A stretch of DNA of 64,000 bases. Source: Anaeromyces robustus. Its lineage: Eukaryota > Neocallimastigomycota > Neocallimastigomycetes > Neocallimastigales > Neocallimastigaceae. Shown here one piece after another: positions 12,481 to 26,363 of this stretch. The DNA lies in the NCBI GenBank assembly GCA_002104895.1, contig MCFG01000109.1:62001-126000 (forward strand). Direction: 5' to 3'. Below the pieces are notes generated by a model. It searched no databases and was not told the origin of the DNA. It saw only the letters and a program-made list of their open reading frames with translations. Both the position numbers and the translations under genes were made by a program. Within the stretch, counting starts at the first letter, position 1, and every line of letters starts with the position of its first letter.

Positions 12481-15400
12481 ATGATGAAATTAAGTAAGAT
12501 TGAAAAAATTGGACCAACCACCAATTTTTCCTGATAACAATGTAGAAACATATTTTATTCCTTCATCACATTCAAAAAAAAATACAGTAAAAAATCAAAA
12601 TAATATAGAATCAATAAACAATAATATATCTATTTATACCTATTGATAATGATAAATTAGATAAATTTCATCAATTTCTAATAAATTAGAACTAGATGAA
12701 AATTTATCATTTATGTGTGGACCAATTTATAAACCATCTTTTTTTTTTACAAAAAAGTATATTAATTTTTAAATAATAGTATTTATTTTAATAATACTGA
12801 TAAAAACAAATTAGCATTATATATGTTATAATTCTTTAATCAATTTTATTTATTAATAAATTTAATATTTTTATTAATATTTATATATATGATTTATAAA
12901 AAGAACGGAATTGAAAGATGATCATGTTAAAGAAGATAATAATGAAAATAAAGATAATAATTGTCAAAGTACTGAAGAGCTTGAAGAAAAACAGGAGATT
13001 ATTGAACAAAAAAAGAGTCTAATAAAATCAAAAAGTACAGATTCAATAGCAATAAGAAAAAGAGAATTAAACGAAAACGTAAAAAAAAGGAAAATATACT
13101 AAAAAATTCTATTAAAGATTTAAGAAATTGCTATGATACTTCTTTATCTAAATCTCGTGTTAAGAAAAAATCTGAAAAAGCTATGAATAAAAGTAATTCG
13201 ACTATATTAAACTCTTCTATGTTGAATTCTTCATCTACAACACTTGCAAGAACCAGTTCTTCTGAATATGAAAAAGAGGAATTAAAAAATGTTGAAAAAT
13301 TAAATAAAAGTTCATCACGAGGCAGTAGTGATAAAAAGAAACCAACAATGAAAAAACCAATAAATTATTTAAGAAGTAATAATAAAAGTATAATTAATAC
13401 AAAAAGTCGATATTTATTATCGAGTAATTCTAGTAGTAGTATAAAATCGAAAAAAGATAAAACATTTAATGATGATATAAAATCTAGTAATAAAAGGAAA
13501 GGAAATATGAATGTTTCTTTACCATTGTCCATATCTATTCCATATTCATCAATTAAAAAAGGTAGTAAATCTTCTTCAAAAGGACAAAAAGTGAGAAGTT
13601 CTAGTTCATTTGTTGAAAGAAAAAACATAACAAGTAAAGGAAAATTAGATAATAAAAGAATTAAATCTATTCCTTTAAATATATCACTTTCAGTATCTGC
13701 TCCGAATATTAATGATGAGGATAATGAAAATTTAAGTAGTAATGGTACAGGAGAAGATGAGGAGGAAGGGGAAGAAGAAGAAGAAGGATTTGACAGTAGT
13801 TATTGTAATAATAGTTTTAATAAATACGATAATAACATATCAAATCATTCTCAATGTTACACCCCGGATGTAGAAAATAATGAATATAAAAAAAACTATA
13901 TTATAGAAAATATTATTGTTACTAATGAAAATGAAAATACATTAATACCTCCTATAATAAAAAATAATTATAGTAAAATAAATCAAAATGAAATTAAATA
14001 TGAACAATATCAGGAAAATGAGAATGAAATATTAAAATCTAATTTTTTTAGCAATATGGCAAATAATAGAATAAATTATTCTAGTAGTGAAACTGATAAG
14101 ATGTATTATTATAACATTGATGAAAATGATATTGAAAATTTAAACCAATCTTATTATAAACAAAATAATAATGATGAAGAAGATAAAGAAAATAAAGATT
14201 TTAATAGACAAATAATAAATAAGAATATTAATAATGTTATTCAAAAAGCAAAAAAAGAATTATTGAAAAAAAATGGTAAAAATGAGGATATATGGTCTAT
14301 AAAGAGTGAACCAATTGATTATTCTGAAAAAGAAAACAAAAAAACAATTTTTCATCAAAAATCTATACTGAAGAAAACTGAAAATATTAATTCTGTGACA
14401 AACAATGATATTTTTTATAGTAATGATGAATATGTAAGCTATAAAAAATTTTATTGATATTTTTTTTAATTATTATTTTCATTAAATATATTCATAATAT
14501 ATATATATATATATTTAATTTTTATTATTTAGAATATTACCTATAATATGCCTCCAGATTACAGTATGATACCGAGTTCTCCTCCTCATTCTGAAAATCT
14601 TATACCATCAGCTCCACCATCAATGTATGAAGAAAAAAGTATGGAAAATAAAGATTTTGTTACAGATGGAATTATCAAAAAGACCAAAAATATTACTCGA
14701 AGTATTGCTAGTATAAAATCTTTACGTTCAAGTAATCAAAATCAAAATAATAATATACCAATGATAAATAATATAAATTGTAATAGTTATAATGATATAA
14801 ATGCCATTACATCTTCATCAAATGATTATTACAATAATAATAATAATAATGATTACAGCAATTTTATTAATCAAGACACTCTAATTAGCAACAATTATAG
14901 TTCATATAATCAAAATTATAAGTATAACAATAATAATTCAAATATTAATAATGACAAAAATGTAAATTACCAAAATCCTAAATTTTATAACAATCAACAA
15001 TTACTTCCTCAACAACCAATGTCAAATTATAATAATTCTCAAAATGAATCCAGTAATTTACAAAATTTGAAAGCAGCACACATATCATTGAACACAAAAA
15101 ATTTAGTACCATTATATCATAATAAATATATGAATAATATATATAATATTGATTATATAAATGATTTAAATAAAAATATGTATCAATATACAGATAATTA
15201 TAATTGTAATAATTATTATAATAGAAATACTAATAATAATGTTAGAAGTCATTATACAACTACTACAATATCTATACCAAATAATAATGATGATAATATT
15301 AATGATTATAATAATCATTATGACAATAATATTAATGATAATAATAATCATAATAATGATAACAATAGCAATCGTAATACAAATAATAACAAATATAATC

Positions 15401-16334
15401 GAAGTGGAAAAAAAAACAAGAAAAATCATTATAATAGACATATGAAAATAAATAATAATTATGAGCCATTACCCTCAAGTATTAATGATGATGAGACTGA
15501 ATATCTTGAAGACAATTCAAATACTCTTCAATATAAAAAAAATTATGTAACAAGAAATTCCTCTTATTTATTATATTCAACAAGTCAAGATGAACATATA
15601 ATACGGTTAAAAATTCCAAAATTAAACCCAGAAATTTCATATGTTCCAAATGTCACGTCTATACCTTATAATCATCCTGATTTGGAAAAAGTAAAAGATA
15701 TATATGATTTCTTCAAAAATGATCATCGACCTATAGAAGAACCAACCAATAATAATGAATTTTTCCAACAACTATTAAATTCCATTAAGAAACCAAAATT
15801 TGCTGTTACTATTGTTGGTATGTTTATTTTTTTTATGATTTTGTTTACTAAAATGTATTAATATATGATTTTAACAATATTATATATAAATCATATTAAT
15901 TTTTTATATATATAAAAATAAAAAAAAATATTATTTATATACATTTATAGGATATCATCCATCTTCCAGACTGAATTTTAATTATTATAATAAATTAAGT
16001 ATGGGAAAAAATTGGAATATGGAATGTACACATATGACAAGGTTTAAAACACCAACTTTCCAAATCCAAATTAATTTAGAAAATATTGTGAATGAACAAT
16101 GGAATGAATTATGTGTTGAAAATATTTATTCTTATTCTACTGATATACCATCAATTAATGATATTGTTGATTGTTATGTTAAATCAAGAAAACCTATAAA
16201 AAAAGTTGAACTTAAAACAGTAAGTAATTTTAATTATAATTTAAGTTTTTAATAAATATAATAAAAATATAATTAATATAAATAAGGAAATATAAATTAA
16301 TAAATAAATAAATAAATAAATATATATATATATA

Positions 16335-16413
<79 letters not shown>

Positions 16414-16826
16414 CTTCATTTAAAAATATTAGTAGTAATTTTATTATTAACATTTAAATATTATATTTAAAGAAAATAATATTTGAAAATAGAATGGAAT
16501 TTGAAAGCGAAATACGAAAAATGTTTTTAAGTGTTGGCTACTATGATAAAATTGATTTTATATACCATACGTCAAAATCAGGTGTAAAAATTGAAAAAGG
16601 TAAAAAATTTAAAGAATTTGATGATAATCTTTGTTGGACTTTTTGCATATGGATATATATGTGGTGTATTATATGGTACCCAATTATGTGGTGCATTTCA
16701 GAAGAAGAATTACCTCCTATGATAGCATATTATCAAGCTAGAATTGATCTGGATATATTAAGATGTATTCAACCACTAGTTTTAGAAGGTGCAAGCCAAC
16801 AAGATTTATTTGTTGTAACAATATGA
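12481..16826 (+). pseudogene. Asn/Ser-rich putative membrane protein, 5' end interrupted by frameshifts
   Basis: Coding blocks are 12481-12756, 12904-14433, 14533-15817, 15951-16219 and 16473-16826, the last ending in a stop. From about 13090 onward everything is open and in phase: a Ser/Lys-rich region, an acidic Glu run near 13760, Asn-rich linkers, a proline-rich stretch (PPDYSMIPSSPP), then a conserved-looking C-terminal domain. That domain runs from NPEISYVPNV through TIVGYHPSSRLNF to a hydrophobic hairpin (CWTFCIWIYMWCIIWYPIMW). It resembles an uncharacterised membrane-anchored family I associate with fungi, recalled and not searched. The 5' block reads sensibly (PPIFPDNNVETYFIP, later ENLSFMCGPIYKPS) but only by changing frame near 12517, 12640 and 12675. 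A further one-base shift sits in the poly-A run at 13082-13089. This is either a gene losing its 5' end or assembly indels. The start codon is uncertain. Confidence 0.6.
16289..16411. repeat. TAAA tetranucleotide repeat in intron
   Basis: TAAA copies interrupted by a short TA run at about 16320-16336, inside the last intron of the preceding gene (16220-16472). Confidence 0.95.
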
Positions 16827-17616
16827 AATACACTCAAGAGTGAATAATAAATTTTAATTAGAATTCTTTATTTAATGAATATATCTTTCTTTTTTTTTTA
16901 TTTTTATTTAAAAAAGTTAAACATTAATTGATAATTGTTATAAACTATTTCCTATTATAATATAATAGTTATATACAAATTTATATTTAAGTCATTTATA
17001 TATATATTATTTTATTTGTTTCTATTTTTACAAAGTAACATATTCATATAAAATAATAGAAAGCATACAAATAACTTGTTAAAGTAAATACAGATATTAG
17101 ACAAATAAATACTAATAAAAAATAGTTTTTTTTTTATCTATTAATCTACAATAAGAATAATATTTATATTTTTTTTAAAAAAAAATAATGAATATTATCA
17201 GTTACATTTAGATTTTAATTACTTTAAAGTTTTATTCATATTATATTTTCGTATTATTTTTATAAATTACTTTTTATTATTAATTGATTATATATTATAT
17301 ATTGAAAGTATTAATTATTAAAAACTATTCTAATCATTCTTTATTTACATACATATATATTTTAATTTTCATTTAAATGTTAAAATGAATTGGATTAGCC
17401 TTCTTAAAATATATTATAAATATATTATACAATATATTAAAATACATATTGATAATATATTATTTATTAAAGTAAAAAAATATTTTTTTTTAATTTATTT
17501 ATATATTAATTATACCATAAAAATTTAGATCAAATTGTAAAATATAATGTAAATATAAATTTTAATTTTATTTAATATCTTTTATAATATAATATAATAT
17601 AATAATATAATATTTA

Positions 17617-17718
17617 TTAATAAATAATAAATAATAATAAATAATAATAATAAATAATAATAATAATAATAATAATAATAATTAATAATAATAATAATAA
17701 TAATAAATAATAATAATA

Positions 17719-17754
<36 letters not shown>

Positions 17755-17790
17755 TAGTAATAATAATAATAAATAATAATAGATAATGAT
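17617..17790. repeat. Imperfect AAT/AAAT microsatellite
   Basis: Mixed AAT and AAAT units over about 170 bp, intergenic. Confidence 0.9.
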
Positions 17791-18079
17791 GAATAATACT
17801 ATAAAATAATAATTAATATTATTATAAATACATTATTATTGTTTTTTATAAGTTTTAATTTATTGAAATATAAAGAAAATAGTCAATAAAAGTGTTGAGG
17901 AGTTTTAGTTTAAATATAAATTGTATAATTATTTTTAACAGTAAAAAAAGAGAAAGAGTTTTGAAAAAAATTTATTAATAACTGAATCATCTTTTATGAT
18001 AGTTGTGCTACAATTCTTTTAATGATGGCTAATAATGTAACATTAATATAAATATACTTTTTTTAATATATATAAAAAA

Positions 18080-18235
<156 letters not shown>

Positions 18236-18272
18236 ATTAAATAAAAAAGATTTTAATTGAAATGATAAAAAT

Positions 18273-18347
18273 CGTTATTATTACAATACATTATATAATA
18301 TTATGATTTTATAATATATTGTAATAATATATTAGATTATAATAACG
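18273..18347. repeat. Imperfect inverted repeat (cruciform candidate)
   Basis: The segment begins CGTTATTAT and ends with its complement ATAATAACG. Inside it, TTATTACAATA is mirrored by TATTGTAATAA about 20 bases later. The arms are imperfect and the loop is A/T-only. It could be a cruciform, a degenerate MITE-like element or chance in A/T sequence. Confidence 0.5.
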
Positions 18348-18887
18348 AAACTTAATTTATTAAATAATAAAAAAAAATATTTTTTTTTTCTTGATTTAAA
18401 TTTTTTAAACAGAAAAATAATAAAAATCAATCATAATAAAATAATATATAAATAAAACAAAAAAGAAATAACAAAAAAAAAAAAAAGTTAAACCATTTAT
18501 AATAATTTAACTTTTTTGATAAAAGATTTCTTTTTTCTTTTTTTTTTTTTTATAATATTAAATAAAACAAAATAATAAAATAATAAAAATAAAATCTTAA
18601 TATTGACATATAATAAAAAACAATATAAATAATTAGAAATAGTAAGTTTGTTTTATCATATTAAAATAAAGTAATTATAAAAATTAAAAATTTTTAAATT
18701 AAAAAGACGTACTTTTTCTTTTCTTTTCTTTTCTTATATATTTTTTATGTATTTTATCTTTTAAAATATATTTAATTGTTTTTAAATTATTTTATTCATT
18801 GAATTTAAATATATTAACATAATATTTCGATTATGTATTTTTAAAATTATATAAGGAGATATATTAAATATATATTAAATATTAAAT

Positions 18888-19939
18888 ATGGATGATTATC
18901 AACAAATTCGTCAACGTCACCAAAATGAAGAGGAGACGGAAAAACCATTATTAACTGAATATGAAAATGATAATAAATATGCAAAGCAACCAAAAGAAAA
19001 CAAAGAGGTATGTAAATATATATAATATTTTTAAAAAATATTTAATTGATAAATATCAATTGAAAAAATTAATCTTAATCTTGTCTTTAATCAAAGTCAC
19101 AGTTAAAAAAACAATAAATAATAAATAAATAAGTTAATAAGCAATTTGATAGATAATAAATATTTTGTATTTAATATGTTTTATTAATTAGGCAAATAAT
19201 CTTTTAAAAGAAAAACCAGATCTTATTATTGGTTGTATATTTTTGGTTATGGGTTTAATAACTCGTTATTTCCAAATTGGAAAATCTGACATTGTTGTGT
19301 AATGATTAATAATATTTATTATAATTATTAAATATTCTATAAATATTCCATTAAATATTATTCTAGTTATAAATTATTATTAATATTAAATGGATTTTAT
19401 TAACTAAATATATATATATTTTTTTGATGTAATATCTTACTAATCACATAATGTAAATAGTTGGGATGAAGCACACTTTGGGTAATAATAAATTCTTTTT
19501 TTTTTTTATTTAATAAAGAGAAATAAAAAATATTTTAAATATGTATTATTTCTAAATAAATAAAATATCAAATTTATAATTATATTATTGTTATTATTAT
19601 TACATTATATATAGTGGTTTTGCTTCTCAATACTTAAAACGTGAATTTTATTTTGATGTCCACCCACCACTTGGTAAAATGTTAATTGCATTAGCAGGTT
19701 ACCTTGTAGGTTATGATGGTCAATGGGGTTGGGATTCAGGAGCAACTTTCCCAGAAAATATCAATTATAAAGGTATGAGAATTTTCTGTGCTACTTTTGG
19801 TGCTTTAATTGTTCCATTAGCATACTTAACTGCATGTAATTTAAAATTCCCAAGAAAAATTTGTATTTTAATTGGTATTATGGTTTTATGTGGTAAATAA
19901 TTTTATTTTTGATATATAATAATTAATAATAATTAATTA

Positions 19940-19975
<36 letters not shown>

Positions 19976-20657
19976 TAAGATAAAATACGATTATATAAGT
20001 TATTATTATGTGAAAAATATATAATAAATGTTGTTTTAATAAAATTAATAATATTTTTTTTTTTAATTTTAAAGAAAATGGACTTATTGTTATATCAAAG
20101 TTTGTCCTTTTAGATCCAATTTTAATCTTCTTTACTTCTTTATCTTTCTTTTGTTTAACCAAATTCCATAATCAACGCGATAAGTAATAATCATATTTTT
20201 TTTTATTTTATTTAATATTTTCATTTTTATAATAAAAATTACCATAGAACTATAAATAAATTATTAATTATATTTTAATTTTTAGACCATTTTCTAAGGA
20301 TTGGTATTTATGGCTCTTTTTAACTGGTGTTTCAATTGGTTGTGTAACAAGTGTTAAATGGGTTGGTCTTTTTGCTGTTGCTCTTGTTGGTTTAGTAAGT
20401 ATTATAATATATATCTTTAAAATTTGAATTTATTGTATATTAATTTAATTTTGTTTTAATTAAAAAATAATAGCATACTATTTGGGAATTATGGGATTAC
20501 CTCGGTGATTTAAATATGCCAATGGTAAATTAATATATACTTATTAATAAATATTATTTATTAGTGCAATATTAATAAAATTTCATTGTTAATATATTAA
20601 TTGTTTTTATTATTATTATTATATATGTATACATATATATTTTTATTACTATTATTA

Positions 20658-20691
<34 letters not shown>

Positions 20692-22896
20692 GATAAATTT
20701 AGAGAACATATATTAACCACTGGTTAGCTAGAATTGTTTGTCTTATTATTGTACCAATTTCTGTTTACGCTTTTAATTTCTATCTTCATTTTACAGTTTT
20801 AAGTAGAAGTGGTAAAGGTGATGCTCAAATGAGTTCATTATTCCAAGCTGGTCTTGAGGGCATTGATTTATCTGAAAATCCATTAAGTAATTAATTTTTA
20901 TTAATGATAATATTAATATTATTAATTTAAACATAAATAAAAAACTCAAAAAAAAAAAAAAAAAAAATTAAGATATATAGAATGTAAAATAAATATTGAT
21001 GAAATTTAACTTTTTTTAATATAATTAGATATTGCTTATAATTCAAGAGTTACTATTAAAAATGCCGGATATGGTGGTGGTTTATTACACTCACATGTTC
21101 AACGTTATCCAGCTGGTTCAGAACAACAACAAGTTACTTGTTATCACCACAAAGATAGTAATAATGATTGGGTCATTAAGAAACCCTGGAATTCTGAACA
21201 AGTTCCAGATGATAAAATTGAATATGTAAAGAATGGTGATATTATTAGACTTGGTATGTTAATAAAAATCTAAAATTACATTATGCTATATAATTAAATG
21301 GATTACATTTATTTTTTTTTTTTTTAAACATATATTCTAATCTAATCTATTATATATATATTTAAAGTTCATGTCCAAACTACTAGAAATCTTCACTCTC
21401 ATAATGTTAAAGCTCCAATTACTTCTTATATGAATGAAGTTTCATGTTATGGTAACGCTACTTTAGGTGATTCTAATGATCATTGGAAAGTTGAAATTGT
21501 AGAAGTAAGTTTATAATAATAATATAAAATAATAATAATAATAATAATAAAAGTATTTATATTAAATTATATTAATATTGATTTAAATTGAAATGTAATA
21601 TTAAATTTCTTATTAATATATATATATATATTTATAAGGATATGAAAACTAGAAAACCAGAAAATGTTAGAGCTTTATTAACAAAATTCAGACTTAGACA
21701 TGTTAATTCTGGATGTTTACTTAGATCACACAATGTTAATCTTCCACAATGGGGTTTCAAACAAGCTGAAGTTGCTTGTGATAAATCTAAGAAGGCTGAT
21801 AATCAATCAAATAATATGTGGAATATTGAAAGACATTGGAACGATTTAAGTACGTATTTTTAAATGTTATTTTTTTTTTTCAAGAATAAAATATATGTAT
21901 ATATAATTTTTTTATATAAAATAGATTTTTATTAATTTTTTATATTTTCATTTAATTGACATTATAATTTATAGTGGAACCAGCTCCAAAGGCTACTTAC
22001 AAATCTAAATTCATCAATGATTTCATTGATTTAAATGTTGCTATGTGGACTTCAAATAATGCTCTTGTACCTGATCCAGATAAGGAACCAGATCAATTAG
22101 TATCTCAAGCCTGGCAATGGCCATTAGCCTTAGTTGGTATTCGTATGTGTTCATGGAATGATACAACAGTCAAATATTATATGATGGGTAATCCATTTAT
22201 TTGGTGGTTTGCTTTTATTTCTATTATTAGTCTTGGTACTTACTCATTATTCTATATTCTTCGTCGTCAAAGAAAGATTACTTATGTCTGGGGAAAGAGT
22301 AATAAAAACTTATATTAATATTTATTTTTAAATATTTGAATTTATAATTAATTTATATTTATATACATTTATTTAAATTTATATAAAAAGACGAATGGTT
22401 TGATTATTGTTATAGAGGTTTAATAACTTTCTTAGGTTGGGGTTTACATTATTTACCATTCTATATTATGGGCCGTGTTTTATAGTAATTATTTAATAAA
22501 TTATTTTTTAATTATTTTTTTTTTTATGTTTAGATTATTAATTAAATAATCATTTGATTAATAATTTATTATATTATTGTTAATTGCTTATTTTTATTTA
22601 TTATGTAATATATTTTTAAATTTAAATTAAACTTTTTTTTTTGATATAGTCTTCACCACTATTTCCCAACTATCTACTTTGGTATATTTGTTATTGGTTT
22701 TATGGTTGATCATATTAGTTTCTACTTTAAGAAAGTTCCAATGATTTACAATATTATTGTTATTTCTGTTGGTACTATCATTGTTATTTCCTTCTTCTTC
22801 TTCTCAAAATTGACTTATGGATTTACTGGTCCAGCTTCTCAAGTAAAGAACAGAGAATGGCTTCCATCATGGCATATGGCTACATTAAGTGATTAA
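18888..22896 (+). CDS. PMT2: Protein O-mannosyltransferase, PMT2 family
   Basis: PMT enzymes sit in the ER membrane and transfer mannose from dolichyl-phosphate mannose to Ser/Thr of secretory proteins. Exons: 18888-19007, 19192-19298, 19461-19481, 19615-19892, 20075-20183, 20286-20394, 20474-20524, 20703-20886, 21029-21253, 21368-21504, 21639-21849, 21975-22298, 22391-22484, 22650-22896; 738 residues, typical length. The catalytic loop-1 Asp-Glu is in VVWDEAHFGGF (D78, E79), followed by [25 protein letters not shown] and the luminal MIR region (about 327-520, with [10 protein letters not shown] and RNLHSHNV) follow. The C-terminal membrane segments contain [15 protein letters not shown] and [19 protein letters not shown] and HNQR point to the PMT2 branch, whose members usually pair with a PMT1-type partner. 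No partner gene is in the window. A 21-nt exon encodes the DEAHFG core. Confidence 0.95.
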
Positions 22897-23430
22897 ATTA
22901 ATTAATTATAGAATGTTTAAATAACAAAAAAAATCATCTATTTATTATTTAATTTAAATCATTTTATTTTATTTTTTTTTTTCATCTATATTTATATCAA
23001 GAAAAAGAAAAAAAATAAAAATATTTATAACATAAAATTATATACAATAATTAATAAATATAATAGTAATAAAATTAAATAAATCATAATTAAAAATAAA
23101 AAATCAAATTATATTAAAACAGAAAATTAAATAAAATGCATATTTAAATAAGTAAATAAAAAAAATTATAGATTATGATATATAATACAAAATATCATAA
23201 AAAAATTTACTATTTTTATATAGTCTTAATTAATTGTTAAAATAATAAATAAAAAATAATTGACAAAAAAATAATTATAATTAATAATTAAATATAAATT
23301 ATAATAGAATTAAAAAAAAATCAATATAATATATAGAAATTGAATATAATCTTTTTTTTTCTTTCCTTCATTAACTTTTTTTTTTTTTTTTATAATTAAA
23401 GAAAAAAGAGAAGAAGAAATAAATAAATAA

Positions 23431-23466
<36 letters not shown>

Positions 23467-24433
23467 GAGTAAAAAGAAAAAACTAAGAAAAAGAAAAATT
23501 AAAAGAATAGATATTTTATCTATAATTTTATCTATAATTTTAATTTTTAATCAATATATTTTTTTGTAAAAAAAAAAAGTATAAAATAAAATAAAAAAAA
23601 AAAAAAAATAAAAAAAATAAAATAAAATAAAATAAAATATAAATATAATTAATCATAATTTTTTTTATTTTATTTTTATTTTTATATAATAATAATATCA
23701 AACACACAAATAAAAAAAAATATTATATTACTAGTTTTTTAATATTTTAACTAAACAAAGAGAACTTAAAAAATAATTTTTTAACATGGTATTAAGTTTA
23801 TTATTATTATAATTATTATAATTTAATATTAATGTAATCTAAATGATAAAGTATATAATTAAGAAAAAAATTATCATTAAAATAAGGAATTAAATCATAT
23901 AGAGCTTTTTTTATAAAGACTCCTGTAATTTCTAATTTTTTATATTGATACAAATTGATGATAACCTTTTTTATATTTTTATATTTTTTTTATAACATTT
24001 TATATAGAATATAATTTTTATATTAAAATTATATTAACTATTTTAATTATTATCAATATTTTTAATATGTTTTAAATTTTTAATTTTTTATTTTAATACA
24101 ATTAGTATTGATATAAAAATAAACATTTTTGTTTTTATTTATCCTATTTTTTTTTTATCTTTTTCAATTCGGTTTATAAAAAGGGTAAATATAAAATTAA
24201 TATTCTTTATACTTTTTAATTATAGGTAATAAAATGTTTTTTTTTTTCTTTTTATTGCTTTCTTTTTCTTTTTCTTTTTTTTTTAAAATATTTTTAAAAA
24301 TAATATAATATTTATTATATTCATAATAATAAACAGATAATAATAAACAGAAAATAATAAACAAAAAATAATAAACAGAAAATCATTAAACTAAAAGAAT
24401 TTAAACATTAATTATTATTATTAATAAAAGAAC
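22897..24433. other. AT-rich intergenic region
   Basis: About 1.5 kb with poly-T and poly-A runs, an AAT tract near 23430-23460 and TAAAA repeats near 23580-23640. Four spaced copies of ATAATAAACA(G/A)A lie at about 24325-24378, shortly before the next gene. No coding exon is seen. Confidence 0.6.
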
Positions 24434-24831
24434 ATGAATAATTCTTATCAATTAGTATGTAAAGAAATATTAATAATATATAATAAAGTATTATATATAT
24501 GGTATTTTATTTAAAAAAAATTTTTTTATTCTTTTTTTATAAATAAACGATGTATTTTTTTTTCTTATTTTATTTTTTTTAATAGCAAAATAATAATTTG
24601 AATGAAAATGAATATAATAATTTATTAAATAGAATGAATTATCTTACAATCAATGACTCTAATTTTAATAATAATACAAATAATAATAAACAACCCCAAA
24701 ATTCACAAATTCAAACCCAACAACAAAATATAGTATATGATTCAATGAATGATATGGTTATGGGTGATTATTGCGAATGTGAAACAACTATGTTTCGTAA
24801 TGGATACTTTTCTTCATCTATCTATCGTTAA
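24434..24831 (+). CDS. Small orphan protein, 88 residues, Asn/Gln-rich
   Basis: Two exons, 24434-24454 and 24586-24831, join in phase (donor GTATGT, acceptor TAG) to give 88 residues. The N-terminal two thirds is Asn/Gln-rich. The C-terminus is more structured and non-repetitive: NDMVMGDYCECETTMFRNG then YFSSSIYR, with a CEC motif. G+C is clearly higher than in the flanks and the splice sites are good, so I take it as a real gene. I recognise no family, signal peptide or membrane segment. It stands alone between two long intergenic regions. Confidence 0.6.
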
Positions 24832-25705
24832 ATTATTAAAACTCTTTAACCATTAATAATTACTATAAAAAAATATTAATAATTAAAATAATATAATGAA
24901 ATAATACAATTTTTATATTGATAAATAATTAAATAATAGTAATTAATGTTTTTTCTCCTTTTTTAATTTTTTATATATTATGTTTAGAAAATTTTTTTTT
25001 GATATGATATAGATGGAATAATATATAATAATAATATCAATTTTGTTATAAACTTATTATTTATGAGTATAATATTTATATTTTATCAGTTATTTAAGCA
25101 AGATAGTTCAAAAAAAAAAAAAAAAAAATAGAATGATAAAATAGATATAATATATCTATATAATTTTAAATCCTTATTTAAAAAAGAAATTCTATCATTT
25201 AATAAAATATATTAATTCATCTTTATTTTAAATAAAATTACTATTGTATATACTAAAATTATATTAAAATAAAAAAAATTATAATATAAAAAAAAACGTC
25301 TTTTTTATTATTTTTATCTTTTAAATAAATATACTTTATTTGATTTTTATATTATTTTAATAATTATAATTTGTTACAAATAATTTTTATATGTAATATA
25401 TTAATAATTATTAGGTTTTAATGTTTTTATTTAAAATAAAATATAATAAAATATAATATATATATATTTAGATATAATATTAAAATAAAATATATTAAAT
25501 ATTATTTATAAAAAAGGTTATTAAGAATTTTCATTTCATATCAATTATTATTTTATTTTCGGTTTGTTTTTAATTAATTATTAATAATTATATATTATTT
25601 GTTTTGCTTTTTTATTTTGTAAAAATTCGTTTAAAATAAGTACATATTATAAAAGAAAGTTGATTGATACAATAATAAAGAATCGTAATGATAAATGTAA
25701 TAAAA

Positions 25706-25707
<2 letters not shown>

Positions 25708-25770
<63 letters not shown>

Positions 25771-25771
25771 T
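25708..25771. repeat. AAT microsatellite
   Basis: About 21 AAT copies, intergenic, just 3' (gene sense) of the PRP43 relic. Confidence 0.95.
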
Positions 25772-25839
25772 TCACATTTTATATATTATTATTAAATGTG
25801 AATAAAATATTAATTTTTTATTAGGTTATTATTTAAAGT

Positions 25840-25925
25840 AATATTCGAATACTTCATAATGAGCAATTTGTATTAAGAATGCTGAAGTAAAGGATTTGTA
25901 TGTGTCATTAATAATGATTATCAAT
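25840..25925 (-). pseudogene. Decayed fragment of the PRP43 helicase C-terminal region
   Basis: Read on the minus strand, this segment gives SFTSAFLIQIAHYEVFEYYF followed by a stop. It aligns without gaps to [20 protein letters not shown] of the intact PRP43 at about 27040-27100 (minus). The DNA also aligns: CATAATGAGCAATTTGTATTAAGAATGCTGAAG against CATGATGGGCAACTTGCATAAAGAATCCTGAAG. About half of the residues match. A second shared stretch, TTAAGAATTTTCATTTCATAT, occurs at about 25529 and again at about 26481 in the 3' flank of the intact gene. The simplest reading is an old tandem duplication of the gene's 3' portion that has decayed. It has no long open frame. Confidence 0.65.
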
Positions 25926-26324
25926 AACACATAAAATATAGCTTTAAGACAAATTAAAAAATTTTTAATAAAAATATAAATTCAAATCTTTATATTATAT
26001 TACATAAAAAATTTTTTTTCTAGTATAAGATTTAATTTTTAATATACTAATATAAAGAATATTTAATAATGTATTTTAAAAAATGATAAAAAGATTTTAA
26101 TAAACATAAAAACAGAGACTTTTTTTTTTTTTTTTTTAAATATAATATTTATATTTTAAATTAATATAATTTTATTAAATTTCTTATATGTTTTTTTCAT
26201 CAATTAAATATTTTTAATATTATTAATAAAAAGTATTTATAAATGCATCTATAATAATATTGAATCTTAATGAATTTAGTTTTAAATAAAAAAATAATTA
26301 AAAAAGGAAAAATATAAAATTAAT

Positions 26325-26363
<39 letters not shown>

